Source: Pseudomonadota bacterium (lineage in GTDB: Bacteria > Pseudomonadota > Gammaproteobacteria > Burkholderiales > Burkholderiaceae_B). From it: a stretch of 64,000 bases of DNA. Location: the NCBI GenBank assembly GCA_023389155.1, contig JAEWEV010000018.1, positions 1 to 64,000 on the forward strand, in the 5' to 3' direction. A program made the position numbers and the translations under genes. The stretch's first letter is position 1; the number at the start of each line of letters is the position of its first letter. This document shows positions 23,165 to 32,407 of the stretch, piece after piece. The notes beneath the pieces were generated by a model, which ran no database searches, was not told the DNA's origin, and saw nothing but the letters and a program-made list of their open reading frames with translations.

Positions 23165-24493
23165 ATGTCCGCTCCCCGCGTTGGCTTTGTCAGTCTGGGC
23201 TGTCCGAAGGCGCTCGTTGACTCTGAGCGCATCCTGACCCAGCTGCGCACGGAAGGTTACGAAATTTCCCCCTCGTATGAAGGCGCCGACGTGGTCGTGG
23301 TCAATACCTGTGGGTTTATCGATAGCGCCAAGGCTGAATCACTGGATGCCATTGGTGAGGCGATTTCCGCAAACGGCAAGGTAATTGTTACCGGCTGCAT
23401 GGGCGTAGAAGAAAAAGTGATTCGTGACGTCCACCCCAGGGTGCTGTCGGTCACGGGTCCACAACAATACGAAGAAGTCGTCCGCGCCGTCCATGGAGTG
23501 GTACCTCCCTCACTGGACCACAATCCTTATGTGGATCTGGTTCCACCACAGGGCATCAAACTCACACCGCGCCATTACGCGTATCTGAAAATATCGGAAG
23601 GCTGCAATCATCGTTGCAGCTTCTGTATCATCCCGTCCATGCGCGGCGACCTGGTAAGCCGCCCGGTCGGCGATGTACTGGTCGAGGCTCAGCGCCTGGC
23701 CAATGCCGGCGTGAAGGAACTGCTGGTCATCTCCCAGGATACCAGTGCCTACGGCGTCGATATCAAATATCGTACCGGTTTCTGGAACGGCCGTCCCGTG
23801 CGCACCCGGATGACGGAACTGTGCAGTGCCCTGTCTGACCTGGGCATCTGGGTTCGCCTGCATTATGTTTATCCGTATCCGAGTGTCGATGAGGTCATCC
23901 CGCTAATGGCAGAAGGCAAAATTCTCCCCTATCTGGACATTCCGTTCCAGCATGCCAGCCCCAAGGTGCTCAAGGCAATGAAACGGCCCGCGTTCGAGGA
24001 CCGGACGCTGGCGCGCATCCATAAATGGCGTGAAGCCTGTCCTGACCTGACTATCCGTTCGACCTTCATCGTCGGCTTCCCCGGGGAAACGGAAGAAGAT
24101 TTCCAGTATCTTCTGGACTGGATGACAGAGGCCCAACTCGATCGCGTAGGCTGTTTCCAGTACTCCCCAGTGGACGGCGCGCCCGCCAATGCCCTGGACA
24201 ACCCCGTCCCTGACGAGGTCAAACAGGATCGCTGGGAGCGTTTCATGGCTCACCAGCAGGCCATTTCCACCAGACGTCTCGCACAGAAAGTAGGTCGTGA
24301 AATTGATGTCCTGATCGACGAGATCGATGAAGACGGTGACGCGGTCGGGCGATCATATGCCGATGCGCCGGAAATTGACGGCTGTGTTTTCATAAGCAGC
24401 ACCGAGACATTGAAACCGGGTCAGATCGTAAGCTGTACGGTCACCGACAGTAACGAGTACGACCTGTGGGCCGATCACAAAGTGGCAGCCTGA
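23165..24493 (+). CDS. rimO: Ribosomal protein uS12 methylthiotransferase
   Basis: A 442-residue radical-SAM enzyme that adds a methylthio group to the conserved Asp of ribosomal protein S12. The N-terminal UPF0004 domain carries three Fe-S cysteines (SLGCPKALVD, VNTCGFIDSA, VTGCMGVEEK), the radical-SAM motif is GCNHRCSFCIIPSMRG (about 145-160), and a TRAM domain ends the protein. SLGCPKALVDSE distinguishes RimO from MiaB. AAAGG precedes the ATG. Followed after 12 bp by a HAD hydrolase. Confidence 0.96.
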   Translation: MSAPRVGFVSLGCPKALVDSERILTQLRTEGYEISPSYEGADVVVVNTCGFIDSAKAESLDAIGEAISANGKVIVTGCMGVEEKVIRDVHPRVLSVTGPQQYEEVVRAVHGVVPPSLDHNPYVDLVPPQGIKLTPRHYAYLKISEGCNHRCSFCIIPSMRGDLVSRPVGDVLVEAQRLANAGVKELLVISQDTSAYGVDIKYRTGFWNGRPVRTRMTELCSALSDLGIWVRLHYVYPYPSVDEVIPLMAEGKILPYLDIPFQHASPKVLKAMKRPAFEDRTLARIHKWREACPDLTIRSTFIVGFPGETEEDFQYLLDWMTEAQLDRVGCFQYSPVDGAPANALDNPVPDEVKQDRWERFMAHQQAISTRRLAQKVGREIDVLIDEIDEDGDAVGRSYADAPEIDGCVFISSTETLKPGQIVSCTVTDSNEYDLWADHKVAA

Positions 24494-24505
24494 CGGGACT
24501 GATGC

Positions 24506-25144
24506 ATGAGCACGCTTCCCTATCGATTGCTGGCCTTTGACTTTGACGGCACGCTAGCCAATACACTGCCGTGGTTCGACACGGTCCTGGCCAGTGTGGC
24601 TGAAAAATACGGATTCCGCAACCCGGAGGAAGAGGAAAAGAGCGAACTGCGCCATCGGGACGTTCGCCAGATTCTGAGCACCCTGGATATCCCTTTCTGG
24701 AAGGCCCCTGCCATTCTGATGGAGTTTCGCCAGCGTATGCAGGAAGCGTCACCAAATGTGCATTTGTTTGAGGGTATCGAACAGACTTTGGCGGTATTGA
24801 AACAGGCTGGCTATCAGCTCGCCGTGCTCAGCTCGAACAGCGAAATCAATGTGAAGCGTACGTTGGGCAAGGCTGCAGAGATAATCGATGAATACCGCTG
24901 TGGCAGCGATCTGTTTGGCAAGGCATCCCGACTGAAAACGCTCTATCGGCAAACGGGGTGCACGCCGGCGGACTGCCTGCTGATTGGCGATGAAATCCGC
25001 GATATTGAAGCGGCCCGGGAATCAGGATGTGCTGCGGCTTGTGTGGCATGGGGATACAACCATCCCGATGCCCTGTCCGCCAGGCACCCCGATTTCCTGT
25101 TCCGGACACCCTCAGAAATACCCGCCCAACTGCTGCCTGCCTGA
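24506..25144 (+). CDS. HAD-superfamily phosphatase (phosphoglycolate phosphatase-like)
   Basis: A 212-residue cytoplasmic hydrolase. Motif I is AFDFDGTLANT (about 9-19, nucleophile Asp), motif II Ser in LAVLSSNSEINV, motif III Lys near FGKASRLKTLY, and motif IV LLIGDEIRDIEAAR (about 157-170). A helical cap lies between motifs I and II. The pattern resembles phosphoglycolate phosphatase or PpaX; the substrate cannot be read from sequence. Probably co-transcribed with rimO (12-bp gap). Confidence 0.85.
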   Translation: MSTLPYRLLAFDFDGTLANTLPWFDTVLASVAEKYGFRNPEEEEKSELRHRDVRQILSTLDIPFWKAPAILMEFRQRMQEASPNVHLFEGIEQTLAVLKQAGYQLAVLSSNSEINVKRTLGKAAEIIDEYRCGSDLFGKASRLKTLYRQTGCTPADCLLIGDEIRDIEAARESGCAAACVAWGYNHPDALSARHPDFLFRTPSEIPAQLLPA

Positions 25145-25202
25145 TTTTTCCGCTTATCGCCGCTCTGGTTTACCGAAGAGTGCATGCAACCGATTCGGAC
25201 TT

Positions 25203-25253
25203 CGGGAACTGTCCCGGCGCAAGCAACACCCCTAGTCACTTGTCTACAGGGGT
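25203..25253. other. Two small hairpins in the HAD/fmt convergent gap
   Basis: CGGGA-ACTG-TCCCG (25203-25216) and ACCCCT (25228-25233) with AGGGGT (25248-25253). They lie between convergent genes where a bidirectional terminator is expected, but neither has a U-run. Confidence 0.3.
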
Positions 25254-25284
25254 CGCGCAGGCCGCCACCGACCTTCCGCCAATC

Positions 25285-26250
25285 TTAATCTTGCGGCGGT
25301 TTCCAGCCACTCACAAAAACCGAGACCGGCTGGCGCTTGCCGCCAGCTTTCTGCAATTGCAGCAGGCGTAACACGCCTTTGCCCGTGGCAAGATCAATGC
25401 CCTGGGGCGTTGCCGCCAGAATCTGGCCCGGTGTTGTGGAACGGGCCGCGCCGGCATCGACCTCGCTAACCGTGCAGGCATCCCATATTTTCACCGGTTC
25501 ATTCAGGCCCGGCAGGGTAAGCGTGGCACCGGGAAAGGGATTGAACGCGCGAATTCGTCGTTCCAGCGTCACGGCATCCAGAGACAAATCCAGCGCTGCT
25601 TCGCGCTTGTCCAGCTTGGCTGCGTAGGTTACACCCTGCTCCGGCTGGGGTGTCGAGGCGAGTGCGCCCTGCTCATCCAGCGTCTGCAGCACGGCCACGA
25701 TTTGCCGGGCACCCATTACCGCCAGTTCGTCGTGCAGCTGCGCTGCGGTCTGATCTACAATGGCCAGGGTATCGCTGGCAATGACATTGCCGGTATCCAG
25801 TCCGGCATCCATTTGCATGATGGCGATGCCGGTTGCCGGATCACCCGCCTCGATGGCGCGCTGGATAGGCGCCGCACCGCGCCAACGGGGCAGCAGGCTG
25901 GCGTGAATATTCAGACAACCATAACGGGGCAGATCCAGTACCCATTGCGGGAGGATCAATCCATAGGCGGCCACTACCATCACATCGGGCTGCAGGGCCA
26001 TCAGTGTCTGCCTGGCGCTTTCCGCCTCTTCCGGATACTTGCCATCCAGCCGTAGACTGACAGGCTGGATGACGGCAAGATCATGCTCGAGTGCGTGCTG
26101 TTTGACCGGACTGGGAGTCAGCCGCATCCCGCGCCCTGCGGGGCGATCAGGTTGCGTCATGACAAGGGGAACGGAAAAACCCGCCTTCAGGATAGCCTCA
26201 AGTGCCTGACGGGCAAATTCCGGCGTTCCCGCAAAAACAACATTCAACAT
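25285..26250 (-). CDS. fmt: Methionyl-tRNA formyltransferase
   Basis: A 321-residue enzyme that formylates initiator Met-tRNA using 10-formyl-tetrahydrofolate. N-terminal motif VVFAGTPEFARQAL (about 4-17), catalytic region LNIHASLLPRWRGAAPIQRA (about 108-127) with the conserved Asn/His, then GNVIASD, and the C-terminal OB-like domain. I start at ATG 26250 (MLNVVFAGTPEF), where homologues begin; an upstream ATG at 26328 would overlap the divergent cation efflux gene. fmt usually follows def; here def is 4.8 kb away on the other strand. Confidence 0.95.
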   Translation of the reverse strand: MLNVVFAGTPEFARQALEAILKAGFSVPLVMTQPDRPAGRGMRLTPSPVKQHALEHDLAVIQPVSLRLDGKYPEEAESARQTLMALQPDVMVVAAYGLILPQWVLDLPRYGCLNIHASLLPRWRGAAPIQRAIEAGDPATGIAIMQMDAGLDTGNVIASDTLAIVDQTAAQLHDELAVMGARQIVAVLQTLDEQGALASTPQPEQGVTYAAKLDKREAALDLSLDAVTLERRIRAFNPFPGATLTLPGLNEPVKIWDACTVSEVDAGAARSTTPGQILAATPQGIDLATGKGVLRLLQLQKAGGKRQPVSVFVSGWKPPQD

Positions 26251-26326
26251 AGTCTTGCTACTAGGAAAGTGGTGGACAATTGAGTAGCATACCTTAAACC
26301 TCCGACCTATTTCAGCCCCGACAGGC

Positions 26327-27310
26327 ATGGCACACCAACATCCTCATTCCACGACGCGTTCGCGTCGGCTCGCCTCCTACCAGGCATCTGAACCGGCGCC
26401 AGATGCCGAGCGCTCACGTGTTGCCAGACGCAGCACCTGGGTCAGCGTGGCCGTCAATCTTGCTCTTGTTGTACTGCAGATCATCATTGGCCTGCTCTCG
26501 CACTCGCGCGCATTGGTGGCAGACGCCATTCATTCCCTGTCGGATATCCTGTCTGATTTCGTCGTTCTGGTTGCAAACCGCTATGCCGCGAAAGCGGCTG
26601 ATACCGATCACCCCTTCGGGCACCGGCGTTTTGAAACCATTGCCTCGCTCGCTATCGGTATGATCATGCTGGTGGTAGGGGTGGTGATGGTTTGGACAGC
26701 CGGCCGGCAACTTGCCAATCCTGCGCAAGTGGTGACCGTCCACTATGCGGCGTTGGTCGTGGCTACCGTAGTGCTGATTGCCAAGGAACTGCTGTTTCGC
26801 TACATGCTGCGCGAAGCCAAACGCATCCGGTCATCGCTGCTGGTGGCCAATGCCTGGCATGCACGCTCGGATGCAGCCTCTTCCCTGGTGGTCAGCATCG
26901 GTATTCTGGCAAACATCGCCGGTTTTCCCATGGCTGATCCGATTGCAGCCCTGCTGGTGGGTGTCATGATTGCGCGCATGGGAGGTAAATTTAGCCTGCA
27001 GGCACTCAATGACCTGGCCGACCGAGCTGTGGATCAAGAGATTGTGCAGCAGATTGGCCATGCCCTGCAGGCAACCCCGGGGCTGCTGGGTTTTCATGAT
27101 CTGAAAACCCGCAAGAGCGGTGACATGATACTGGTGGAAGTGCATCTGGAATTTCCCGCTTTGATGACGATCGCCGCGGCCCACGATATTTCCGAAAGCG
27201 CCTGTGAACGCATCATGCAGATCGACGATATCCTGCAGGTGACCACACACTTTGATCCGATAAACGGGACGGGCGATACCCGTGCAGATAGCTCCGGCGG
27301 GTCAAACTGA
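26327..27310 (+). CDS. Cation diffusion facilitator family transporter
   Basis: A 327-residue inner-membrane metal/proton antiporter. About six membrane helices begin near residue 38. The metal-site motifs of the family are visible: HSLSDILSD (about 63-71, HxxxD in helix 2) and HARSDAASS (about 180-188, HxxxD in helix 5). The cytoplasmic C-terminal domain contains a further HDLKTRKSGDMILVEVHLE segment, as in FieF/YiiP. Exported ion probably Zn, Fe or Mn; not determinable. Divergent from fmt. Confidence 0.9.
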   Translation: MAHQHPHSTTRSRRLASYQASEPAPDAERSRVARRSTWVSVAVNLALVVLQIIIGLLSHSRALVADAIHSLSDILSDFVVLVANRYAAKAADTDHPFGHRRFETIASLAIGMIMLVVGVVMVWTAGRQLANPAQVVTVHYAALVVATVVLIAKELLFRYMLREAKRIRSSLLVANAWHARSDAASSLVVSIGILANIAGFPMADPIAALLVGVMIARMGGKFSLQALNDLADRAVDQEIVQQIGHALQATPGLLGFHDLKTRKSGDMILVEVHLEFPALMTIAAAHDISESACERIMQIDDILQVTTHFDPINGTGDTRADSSGGSN

Positions 27311-27528
27311 CAGTCCATACACGCCGGAACGGATGCGCAATCGCAGGGCAGTATATGCCGGAAGGAAGGTTACCACCTGAGCCCAGACACCTCTTCAGGG
27401 AGTGTAGTCAAAAAAACTGCTATCAGGCAGTGGCCATCATGGTTCGCAACAGGTGTACGCAGTGCCTTTCAGTCACGGGCAAACAGAATCTGCCGCGCCC
27501 GATTTTTGCATATGGACTGCTGCTCCCT

Positions 27529-28008
27529 TCAGATTTTACGATTCTTGAACGCCAGTGAGATTTTTGCAAAGGCAATCTGCAGTTCACGTGTACCTCCCTG
27601 GAACACCACCGGCTTGCCCTTCTTCGTAAAAACGACCAGGCGCTTGGATGCCAGCATCGGCACGAATTTGGCAAAAGTAACATCTTCCCACGCGACTTCC
27701 CGACGGGTCAGCCAGGTCTGGCGCAAGCCCCTGCGGTCAATCGTTGTCGTTGAGGTCTGCATGTAGCGTGTCGTGACCGCAAGTGCGATAAAGACAACTA
27801 GCAGAAGCAGGCCCGTCGCCGACATCAGGGCATCGACCCCCGCCTTGTTGAACGCCACGAATCCTTGCACCACGATAAGGACCAGTATCAGCCAGGCCAC
27901 CGATTTAACCCAGCCGCGCCAGGCCTGGCCGGCGATAGGCAAAGGTTCAATATCCGATAGTAATTCTTCACGTTCACTGTCGGTCAAAGGCAGAAAGTTG
28001 ATCACCAT
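27529..28008 (-). CDS. Small membrane protein of unknown function
   Basis: A 159-residue protein that I do not recognise with certainty. After a polar start there are two membrane helices (about 35-53 and 65-83). The soluble C-terminal half (about 85-150) has a beta-rich pattern with TTIDRRGLRQTW and VVFTKKGKPVVFQGG, reminiscent of YcxB-like or bacterial PH-like domains that sit behind two helices. It lies 7 bp downstream of the HMG-CoA lyase gene and is likely co-transcribed with it. Ordinary codon use; real gene likely, function unknown. Confidence 0.7.
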   Translation of the reverse strand: MVINFLPLTDSEREELLSDIEPLPIAGQAWRGWVKSVAWLILVLIVVQGFVAFNKAGVDALMSATGLLLLVVFIALAVTTRYMQTSTTTIDRRGLRQTWLTRREVAWEDVTFAKFVPMLASKRLVVFTKKGKPVVFQGGTRELQIAFAKISLAFKNRKI

Positions 28009-28015
28009 GATTTAT

Positions 28016-28927
28016 TCAGGCCGCATTTCGTTTGGTGATGATTGCCTTGCCGGCGCGACTGGAATTGGCGCGCTGCAGATAATCCGACATCCACTGTCCA
28101 GTGCTAATGACCTGGTCCAGATCGATGCCGGTTTCAATATCCATGCCGTGCAGCATATAGAGAACGTCTTCTGTCGCCACGTTACCCGTCGCACCTTTGG
28201 CATAGGGACAGCCCCCCAGACCGGCAGCAGACGAATGAACAATCGCAATATCGGCCTGCAGCGCTGCCAGGATATTAGCCAGCGCCATGCCATAGGTATC
28301 ATGAAAATGCGCGGCCAGCATGGCAGGATCGGCAACCTCGGCCACGGCTTTCATGACATCTGTCACTTTGCGCGGTGTGCCAACGCCAATGGTGTCGGCA
28401 ATATCAATTTCGTTACAGCCCAGCGCCAGCATGCGTTTGACTACATCTGCCACTGCTGCCGGGGCGATCTCGCCCTCGTAAGGACACCCCAGCGCGCAAC
28501 TGATGCTTGCGCGAAGGCGCAGGCCAGCTTGTTTGGCCGCCTCGGCTACCGGTTCAAAACGTTCGATAGATTCAGCAATAGAGCAGTTGATGTTTCTCTG
28601 TGAGAACGATTCGCTGGCGGCGCCGAAAATGACCACTTCGTCGGCACCAGCAGCAAGGGCACCTTCGAACCCCTTCAGGTTGGGAGTGAGCACGGAGTAG
28701 ATCGTGCCCGGCCTGCGCGTTATGCCGGCCATGACCTGAGCGCCATCGGCCATTTGCGGAACCCACTTGGGCGAAACAAAGGAGGCCGCTTCCACATTCT
28801 GGAAGCCCGCAGCTGACAGCCGGTCAACCAGTTCAATTTTAATGTCGGTAGGCACGAACTGTTTTTCGTTCTGCAAACCGTCACGCGGGCCGACTTCTAC
28901 CAATTTGACGCGTGTTGCAATAGCCAT
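28016..28927 (-). CDS. mvaB: Hydroxymethylglutaryl-CoA lyase
   Basis: A 303-residue enzyme splitting 3-hydroxy-3-methylglutaryl-CoA into acetyl-CoA and acetoacetate, the last step of leucine breakdown. Motifs: VEVGPRDGLQNE (about 10-21, metal-binding Asp), the His pair in AHFHDTYGMALAN (about 204-216), and GLGGCPYAKGATGN with the catalytic Cys (about 237-250). The ATG at 28927 has GGAG 7 nt upstream; a TTG at 28939 would add four residues. It follows the FMN reductase gene closely (12-bp gap). Confidence 0.94.
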   Translation of the reverse strand: MAIATRVKLVEVGPRDGLQNEKQFVPTDIKIELVDRLSAAGFQNVEAASFVSPKWVPQMADGAQVMAGITRRPGTIYSVLTPNLKGFEGALAAGADEVVIFGAASESFSQRNINCSIAESIERFEPVAEAAKQAGLRLRASISCALGCPYEGEIAPAAVADVVKRMLALGCNEIDIADTIGVGTPRKVTDVMKAVAEVADPAMLAAHFHDTYGMALANILAALQADIAIVHSSAAGLGGCPYAKGATGNVATEDVLYMLHGMDIETGIDLDQVISTGQWMSDYLQRANSSRAGKAIITKRNAA

Positions 28928-28939
28928 AGCAATCTCCAA

Positions 28940-29518
28940 TCAGGCCGGGTTCTTTGTACCGTGGTGGATGTCAAGCATACGCGCCAGTTCATTCAGATTA
29001 TTGCGAATGAATTTGAGCGTATTTTCGTCCGTAATATCGCCGCCTTCTTTGTCTGTCTTGTTCTGAACGGTTCCCACCATGATTTCGAGTTTATTGACCA
29101 CATGCACATTCATGGCTACCAGGATCTGACGCAAATGATATTGCATGCGCGCCCCTCCGATAGCGCCACCAGAGGCCGAGATGATGGAAGCGACTTTGTT
29201 ATCGAAAGGCAAGGGGCGCAGACGCGATACCCAATCAATGGCATTCTTGAGTACGCCTGGCACGGAATAGTTGTATTCAGGCGTCACGAAGATCAGACCA
29301 TCAGAAGCGCTGATGGCATCAGCAAAAACCTGAACCTCGGCGGGGAAACCCGCGTCCTGTACATCCTGATTGTAGTGCGGCAGTGTACCGATGGATGGCG
29401 CATGAGTCAGTTCAATACTGTCGGGAGCGAGCGCAGAAAGCTGCCGCGCGATGGCCGCATTGTAGGATTTCTCACGAAGACTGCCGGTGATAACCAGAAC
29501 GTTGAATCGGGTGGCCAT
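28940..29518 (-). CDS. NADPH-dependent FMN reductase family protein
   Basis: A 192-residue flavodoxin-fold enzyme. The FMN phosphate loop is TGSLREKSYNAAIAR (about 10-24) and the flavin-ring segment is VTPEYNYSVPGVLKNAIDWV (about 78-97), the typical P-E-Y-N motif of the SsuE/ChrR/azoreductase group. It would reduce FMN or quinones with NAD(P)H. The natural acceptor is unknown. A strong AGGAG precedes the ATG. First gene of a probable operon with mvaB and the small membrane protein. Confidence 0.88.
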   Translation of the reverse strand: MATRFNVLVITGSLREKSYNAAIARQLSALAPDSIELTHAPSIGTLPHYNQDVQDAGFPAEVQVFADAISASDGLIFVTPEYNYSVPGVLKNAIDWVSRLRPLPFDNKVASIISASGGAIGGARMQYHLRQILVAMNVHVVNKLEIMVGTVQNKTDKEGGDITDENTLKFIRNNLNELARMLDIHHGTKNPA

Positions 29519-29625
29519 GTAGCGCTCCTGAATTGATGTGACTTGAATGATTGCAAACCGCCCCCCTTGAAAACTGTCCGGCGAGCGATGGTGAAGACTA
29601 TGATATTTGTGGTTGGCTTGGTCGT

Positions 29626-30834
29626 TTATTGTAAGTGATTCGCCCGTTGCAGATAACGTCCATCGGGCAGTCGAACGATTTTACCGAGCATTTCCAGCTC
29701 GGTCAGCGTCCCGGCCAATTCCCCCACAGTAGTACCCAGGCGCAGCAATAGCAGATCAAGCGAAACCGGATCATAACCCATCTTCTCGAGTAACGCCTCC
29801 TGGGCAGGATCAGTGACAGGTGTGTCTTGCGGGATTGACGTAGGAGCCGCCCCTGACTGGCGGTTTTGCGTGCGTGGCACCGCTGGCCGCCTCGCTCGCG
29901 CACCCTGCTCCACAGACATGTCTGGTGATGGCGGCACTGCACCGCTACGGGCCAGTTCCTCAAGGATATCGTCTGCCGTTTCCACCAATTTGGCGCCCTG
30001 ACGGATCAGCGCATGACAGCCGCGGGACAGGGGGGAATGAATGGATCCCGGGATGGCGAATACCTCTCTGCCGTTTTCGCCGGCAAGACGGGCGGTAATC
30101 AGCGAGCCACTGCGTTTTGCCGCCTCGACAACCAGCACGCCGCGAGACAAGCCCGCAACAATGCGGTTGCGACGCGGAAACTGATGCACCACTGCCGCAG
30201 TGTCGAGCGGCAGTTCCGAGACCAGCGCCCCTCTTTCCCGAATGCGCATGGCCAGTTCCTTGTGAATGGCCGGATAGACTTTGTTGATACCCGTTCCCAT
30301 AACAGCGAGCGTGGGCAGCGTGGACGAGCTGGCCAATGCACCTGCGTGCGCAGCAGCGTCGATTCCCTGGGCCAGGCCACTGACAATTGCCCAGCCCGCC
30401 TGGGAAAGGTGACGCGCAAAGGCAAAGGCATTATCCGTGCCGCCAGGCGTGGCAGAGCGCGCTCCCACAACGGCCAGGGCTGGCCGGGCGAGTACCGCCG
30501 GATCCCCGTCCACATATAGCAGGGGCGGCGGATCGGCCGTATCCAGCAGCAGACCAGGGTACTGCTCGTCTGCCAGTGTCACAATATGATGGCCGGGACG
30601 CGAGAGCCACTCAAACGTACGGTTAATGAGTGCATCAATGGCAGGATCCACGGGGCCGGCCAGCTGCAATGCCTGCTTTTGCGGAACCACTTTCATCAGG
30701 GCAGATGCTGATGCACCGAAGATGTCCTGGGGCAGGCCGAAAGCAACCAGCAGATGGCGCGCGGTGACCGGCCCGACACCGGGTTCGAGCGTGAGACGAA
30801 TCCACGCATACCGCTCTTCATCTGACATTGCCAT
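29626..30834 (-). CDS. dprA: DNA-processing protein DprA
   Basis: A 402-residue cytoplasmic protein that loads RecA onto incoming single-stranded DNA in natural transformation. The Rossmann-like core shows VVGARSATPGGTDNAF (about 114-129), SGLAQGIDAAAHAGAL (about 145-160), GINKVYPAIHKEL and FPRRNRIVAGLSRGVLVVEA. A Pro/Arg-rich linker (about 300-345) leads to a winged-helix domain (DPVSLDLLLLRLGTTVGELA). ATGs at 30834 and 30828 are both possible. Divergent from def. Confidence 0.94.
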   Translation of the reverse strand: MAMSDEERYAWIRLTLEPGVGPVTARHLLVAFGLPQDIFGASASALMKVVPQKQALQLAGPVDPAIDALINRTFEWLSRPGHHIVTLADEQYPGLLLDTADPPPLLYVDGDPAVLARPALAVVGARSATPGGTDNAFAFARHLSQAGWAIVSGLAQGIDAAAHAGALASSSTLPTLAVMGTGINKVYPAIHKELAMRIRERGALVSELPLDTAAVVHQFPRRNRIVAGLSRGVLVVEAAKRSGSLITARLAGENGREVFAIPGSIHSPLSRGCHALIRQGAKLVETADDILEELARSGAVPPSPDMSVEQGARARRPAVPRTQNRQSGAAPTSIPQDTPVTDPAQEALLEKMGYDPVSLDLLLLRLGTTVGELAGTLTELEMLGKIVRLPDGRYLQRANHLQ

Positions 30835-31000
30835 TCGCTTATCCGCTTGAATTTATGAGAAAACACCCTATTATAGAAATATACCCGTGACACAGCGATG
30901 ATTTTTCTGCGACACCGCAGGAATCCTATTTATGTCCGCCAATCCCTGACAACGCGAAGGTCTTGCGCCCCCGCGAGTCCTAAGCGGCACTGAATTCATT

Positions 31001-31006
31001 TATAAT
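31001..31006 (+). promoter_or_regulatory. -10 element placed for leaderless def mRNA
   Basis: A perfect TATAAT whose predicted transcription start (about 31013) is one base before the def ATG (31014). There is no Shine-Dalgarno sequence between the -10 and the start. No good -35 is visible. The simplest reading is leaderless transcription of def. Confidence 0.45.
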
Positions 31007-31013
31007 ATTTGCC

Positions 31014-31526
31014 ATGGCACTTTTACCTATTCTTCAATTTCCCGATCCCCGGCTGCATACGGTCGCAAAACCGGTAGCCGAGGTCGATGACCGCATCCGG
31101 CAGCTCGTGCGAGACATGGCTGAAACCATGTACGCTGCGCCCGGTGTGGGTTTGGCCGCGACCCAGGTAGATGTCCATGAACGTGTTGTTGTCATAGATG
31201 TGTCCGAAGAGGGTGACGACCTGCTGGTTCTGATCAATCCGGAGATCACCTGGAAAAGCGAAGAAAGACAGGTGTACGAAGAAGGCTGCCTGTCGGTTCC
31301 GGGCATTTATGACAAGGTTGAACGCGCAGCCAGTATTCGGGTACGTGCGCTCAATGAACAGGGCGAAACTTATGAGTTCGAGGCTGACGGGCTGCTGGCC
31401 GTCTGCGTACAGCACGAGCTGGATCATCTGCTGGGCAAGGTATTTGTTGAATATCTGTCCTCACTCAAACAAGGCCGCATCAAAACCAAGCTGAAAAAAC
31501 TGGCCAAGGAAAAGGCCGAAGCCTGA
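31014..31526 (+). CDS. def: Peptide deformylase
   Basis: A 170-residue metalloenzyme that removes the formyl group from nascent proteins. The three family motifs are intact: GVGLAATQV (about 45-53), EGCLSVPG (about 91-98, metal-ligand Cys) and HELDHLLGK (about 133-141, two metal-ligand His and the catalytic Glu). MALLPILQFPDPRL is the normal N-terminus, so the ATG is right although no ribosome binding site precedes it. The usual partner fmt is not adjacent. Confidence 0.96.
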   Translation: MALLPILQFPDPRLHTVAKPVAEVDDRIRQLVRDMAETMYAAPGVGLAATQVDVHERVVVIDVSEEGDDLLVLINPEITWKSEERQVYEEGCLSVPGIYDKVERAASIRVRALNEQGETYEFEADGLLAVCVQHELDHLLGKVFVEYLSSLKQGRIKTKLKKLAKEKAEA

Positions 31527-31576
31527 CGCAGTATGGGTGTCACCGTCCCGCTATCTGACAACGGGTGCGCCCCAAC

Positions 31577-32287
31577 ATGAACCTCCCCTTTTCTCTGCTG
31601 CCGGCTGGCACGGCATTCGACCCGGCACGTACGCAGCGCGACAATGAAACGCGACTGCTTGACCGGGTGGATCAGGGCTCGCGATACGCAATCATTCAGG
31701 AAGCGGGCTGCGGCATCAGTGTACCGCGCAGTTATCAGCGCAATCCCCAATTTGAAGCAGCCTGCAAGGCCATGGACGACGCAGGTATGCCCGTTGCTGT
31801 CAGACTGTCCGGTGGCGGAGTCGTACCGCAGACCGCGGGTGTCATCAATCTGCACCTGGCGTACCCCATTGCCGCCCGCTACCCCTTGGAACATGCCGAG
31901 AGCCAGTACCTGGGGCTTTGCGAGCTGATTGCCAGCACCCTTGCTACCTACGGCCTTTATGCCACTCATCAGACGGTGCAGGGTTCATTTTGTGACGGTC
32001 GCTTCAACCTTGCCGTTGACGGAAAAAAGATTGCCGGCACAGCCCAATACTGGCGCCGCAATAAAACAGCGGCTACGCCCACCTTCTCGCTGCTGTCCCA
32101 TGCCGTGATTCTTGTCAACGCAGACAGTTCTGCGCTGACCGACATGGCGAACCGCTTTGAAGGCGAGCTGCACAGTACGGTTCGATATTTGCCTGAAAAA
32201 ACCACTTCTGTCATGACGCTGCTGGGTGAGCGCGTAAGCGGTTTCGAGCAGATGTTGCGGGAAAAATTGCAGAATCCGCCAGTCTGA
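31577..32287 (+). CDS. Lipoate--protein ligase family protein (BPL/LplA/LipB fold)
   Basis: A 236-residue protein with the biotin/lipoyl ligase fold. Motif VRLSGGGVVPQ (about 76-86) corresponds to the R-x-S/T-G-G-G-A/T-V loop that binds the acyl-adenylate, and GKKIAGTAQYW (about 150-160) holds the catalytic lysine. Together they fit LplA-like ligases or octanoyl transferases that modify E2/GcvH lysines. It lacks the C-terminal accessory domain of E. coli LplA. The ATG at 31577 is preferred to a GTG at 31565. It follows def by 50 bp on the same strand. Confidence 0.78.
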   Translation: MNLPFSLLPAGTAFDPARTQRDNETRLLDRVDQGSRYAIIQEAGCGISVPRSYQRNPQFEAACKAMDDAGMPVAVRLSGGGVVPQTAGVINLHLAYPIAARYPLEHAESQYLGLCELIASTLATYGLYATHQTVQGSFCDGRFNLAVDGKKIAGTAQYWRRNKTAATPTFSLLSHAVILVNADSSALTDMANRFEGELHSTVRYLPEKTTSVMTLLGERVSGFEQMLREKLQNPPV

Positions 32288-32407
32288 CCGACGACCGAGC
32301 AACCCCAGGCAGCGCAGGACGCCGGACATCCGCGCCGGACTACAGTGACGAAAGCTACAGATCAGAATGGACAGGCTGCCCGGCGACCGCGAGCACCCGT
32401 TGACTGA

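Noticed and set aside
30847..30877. A TTGAAT / TATAGA pair as an alternative def promoter
   Set aside because: The spacer is 19 bp and the resulting leader would still carry no ribosome binding site; the TATAAT at 31001 fits better, though both could be used.
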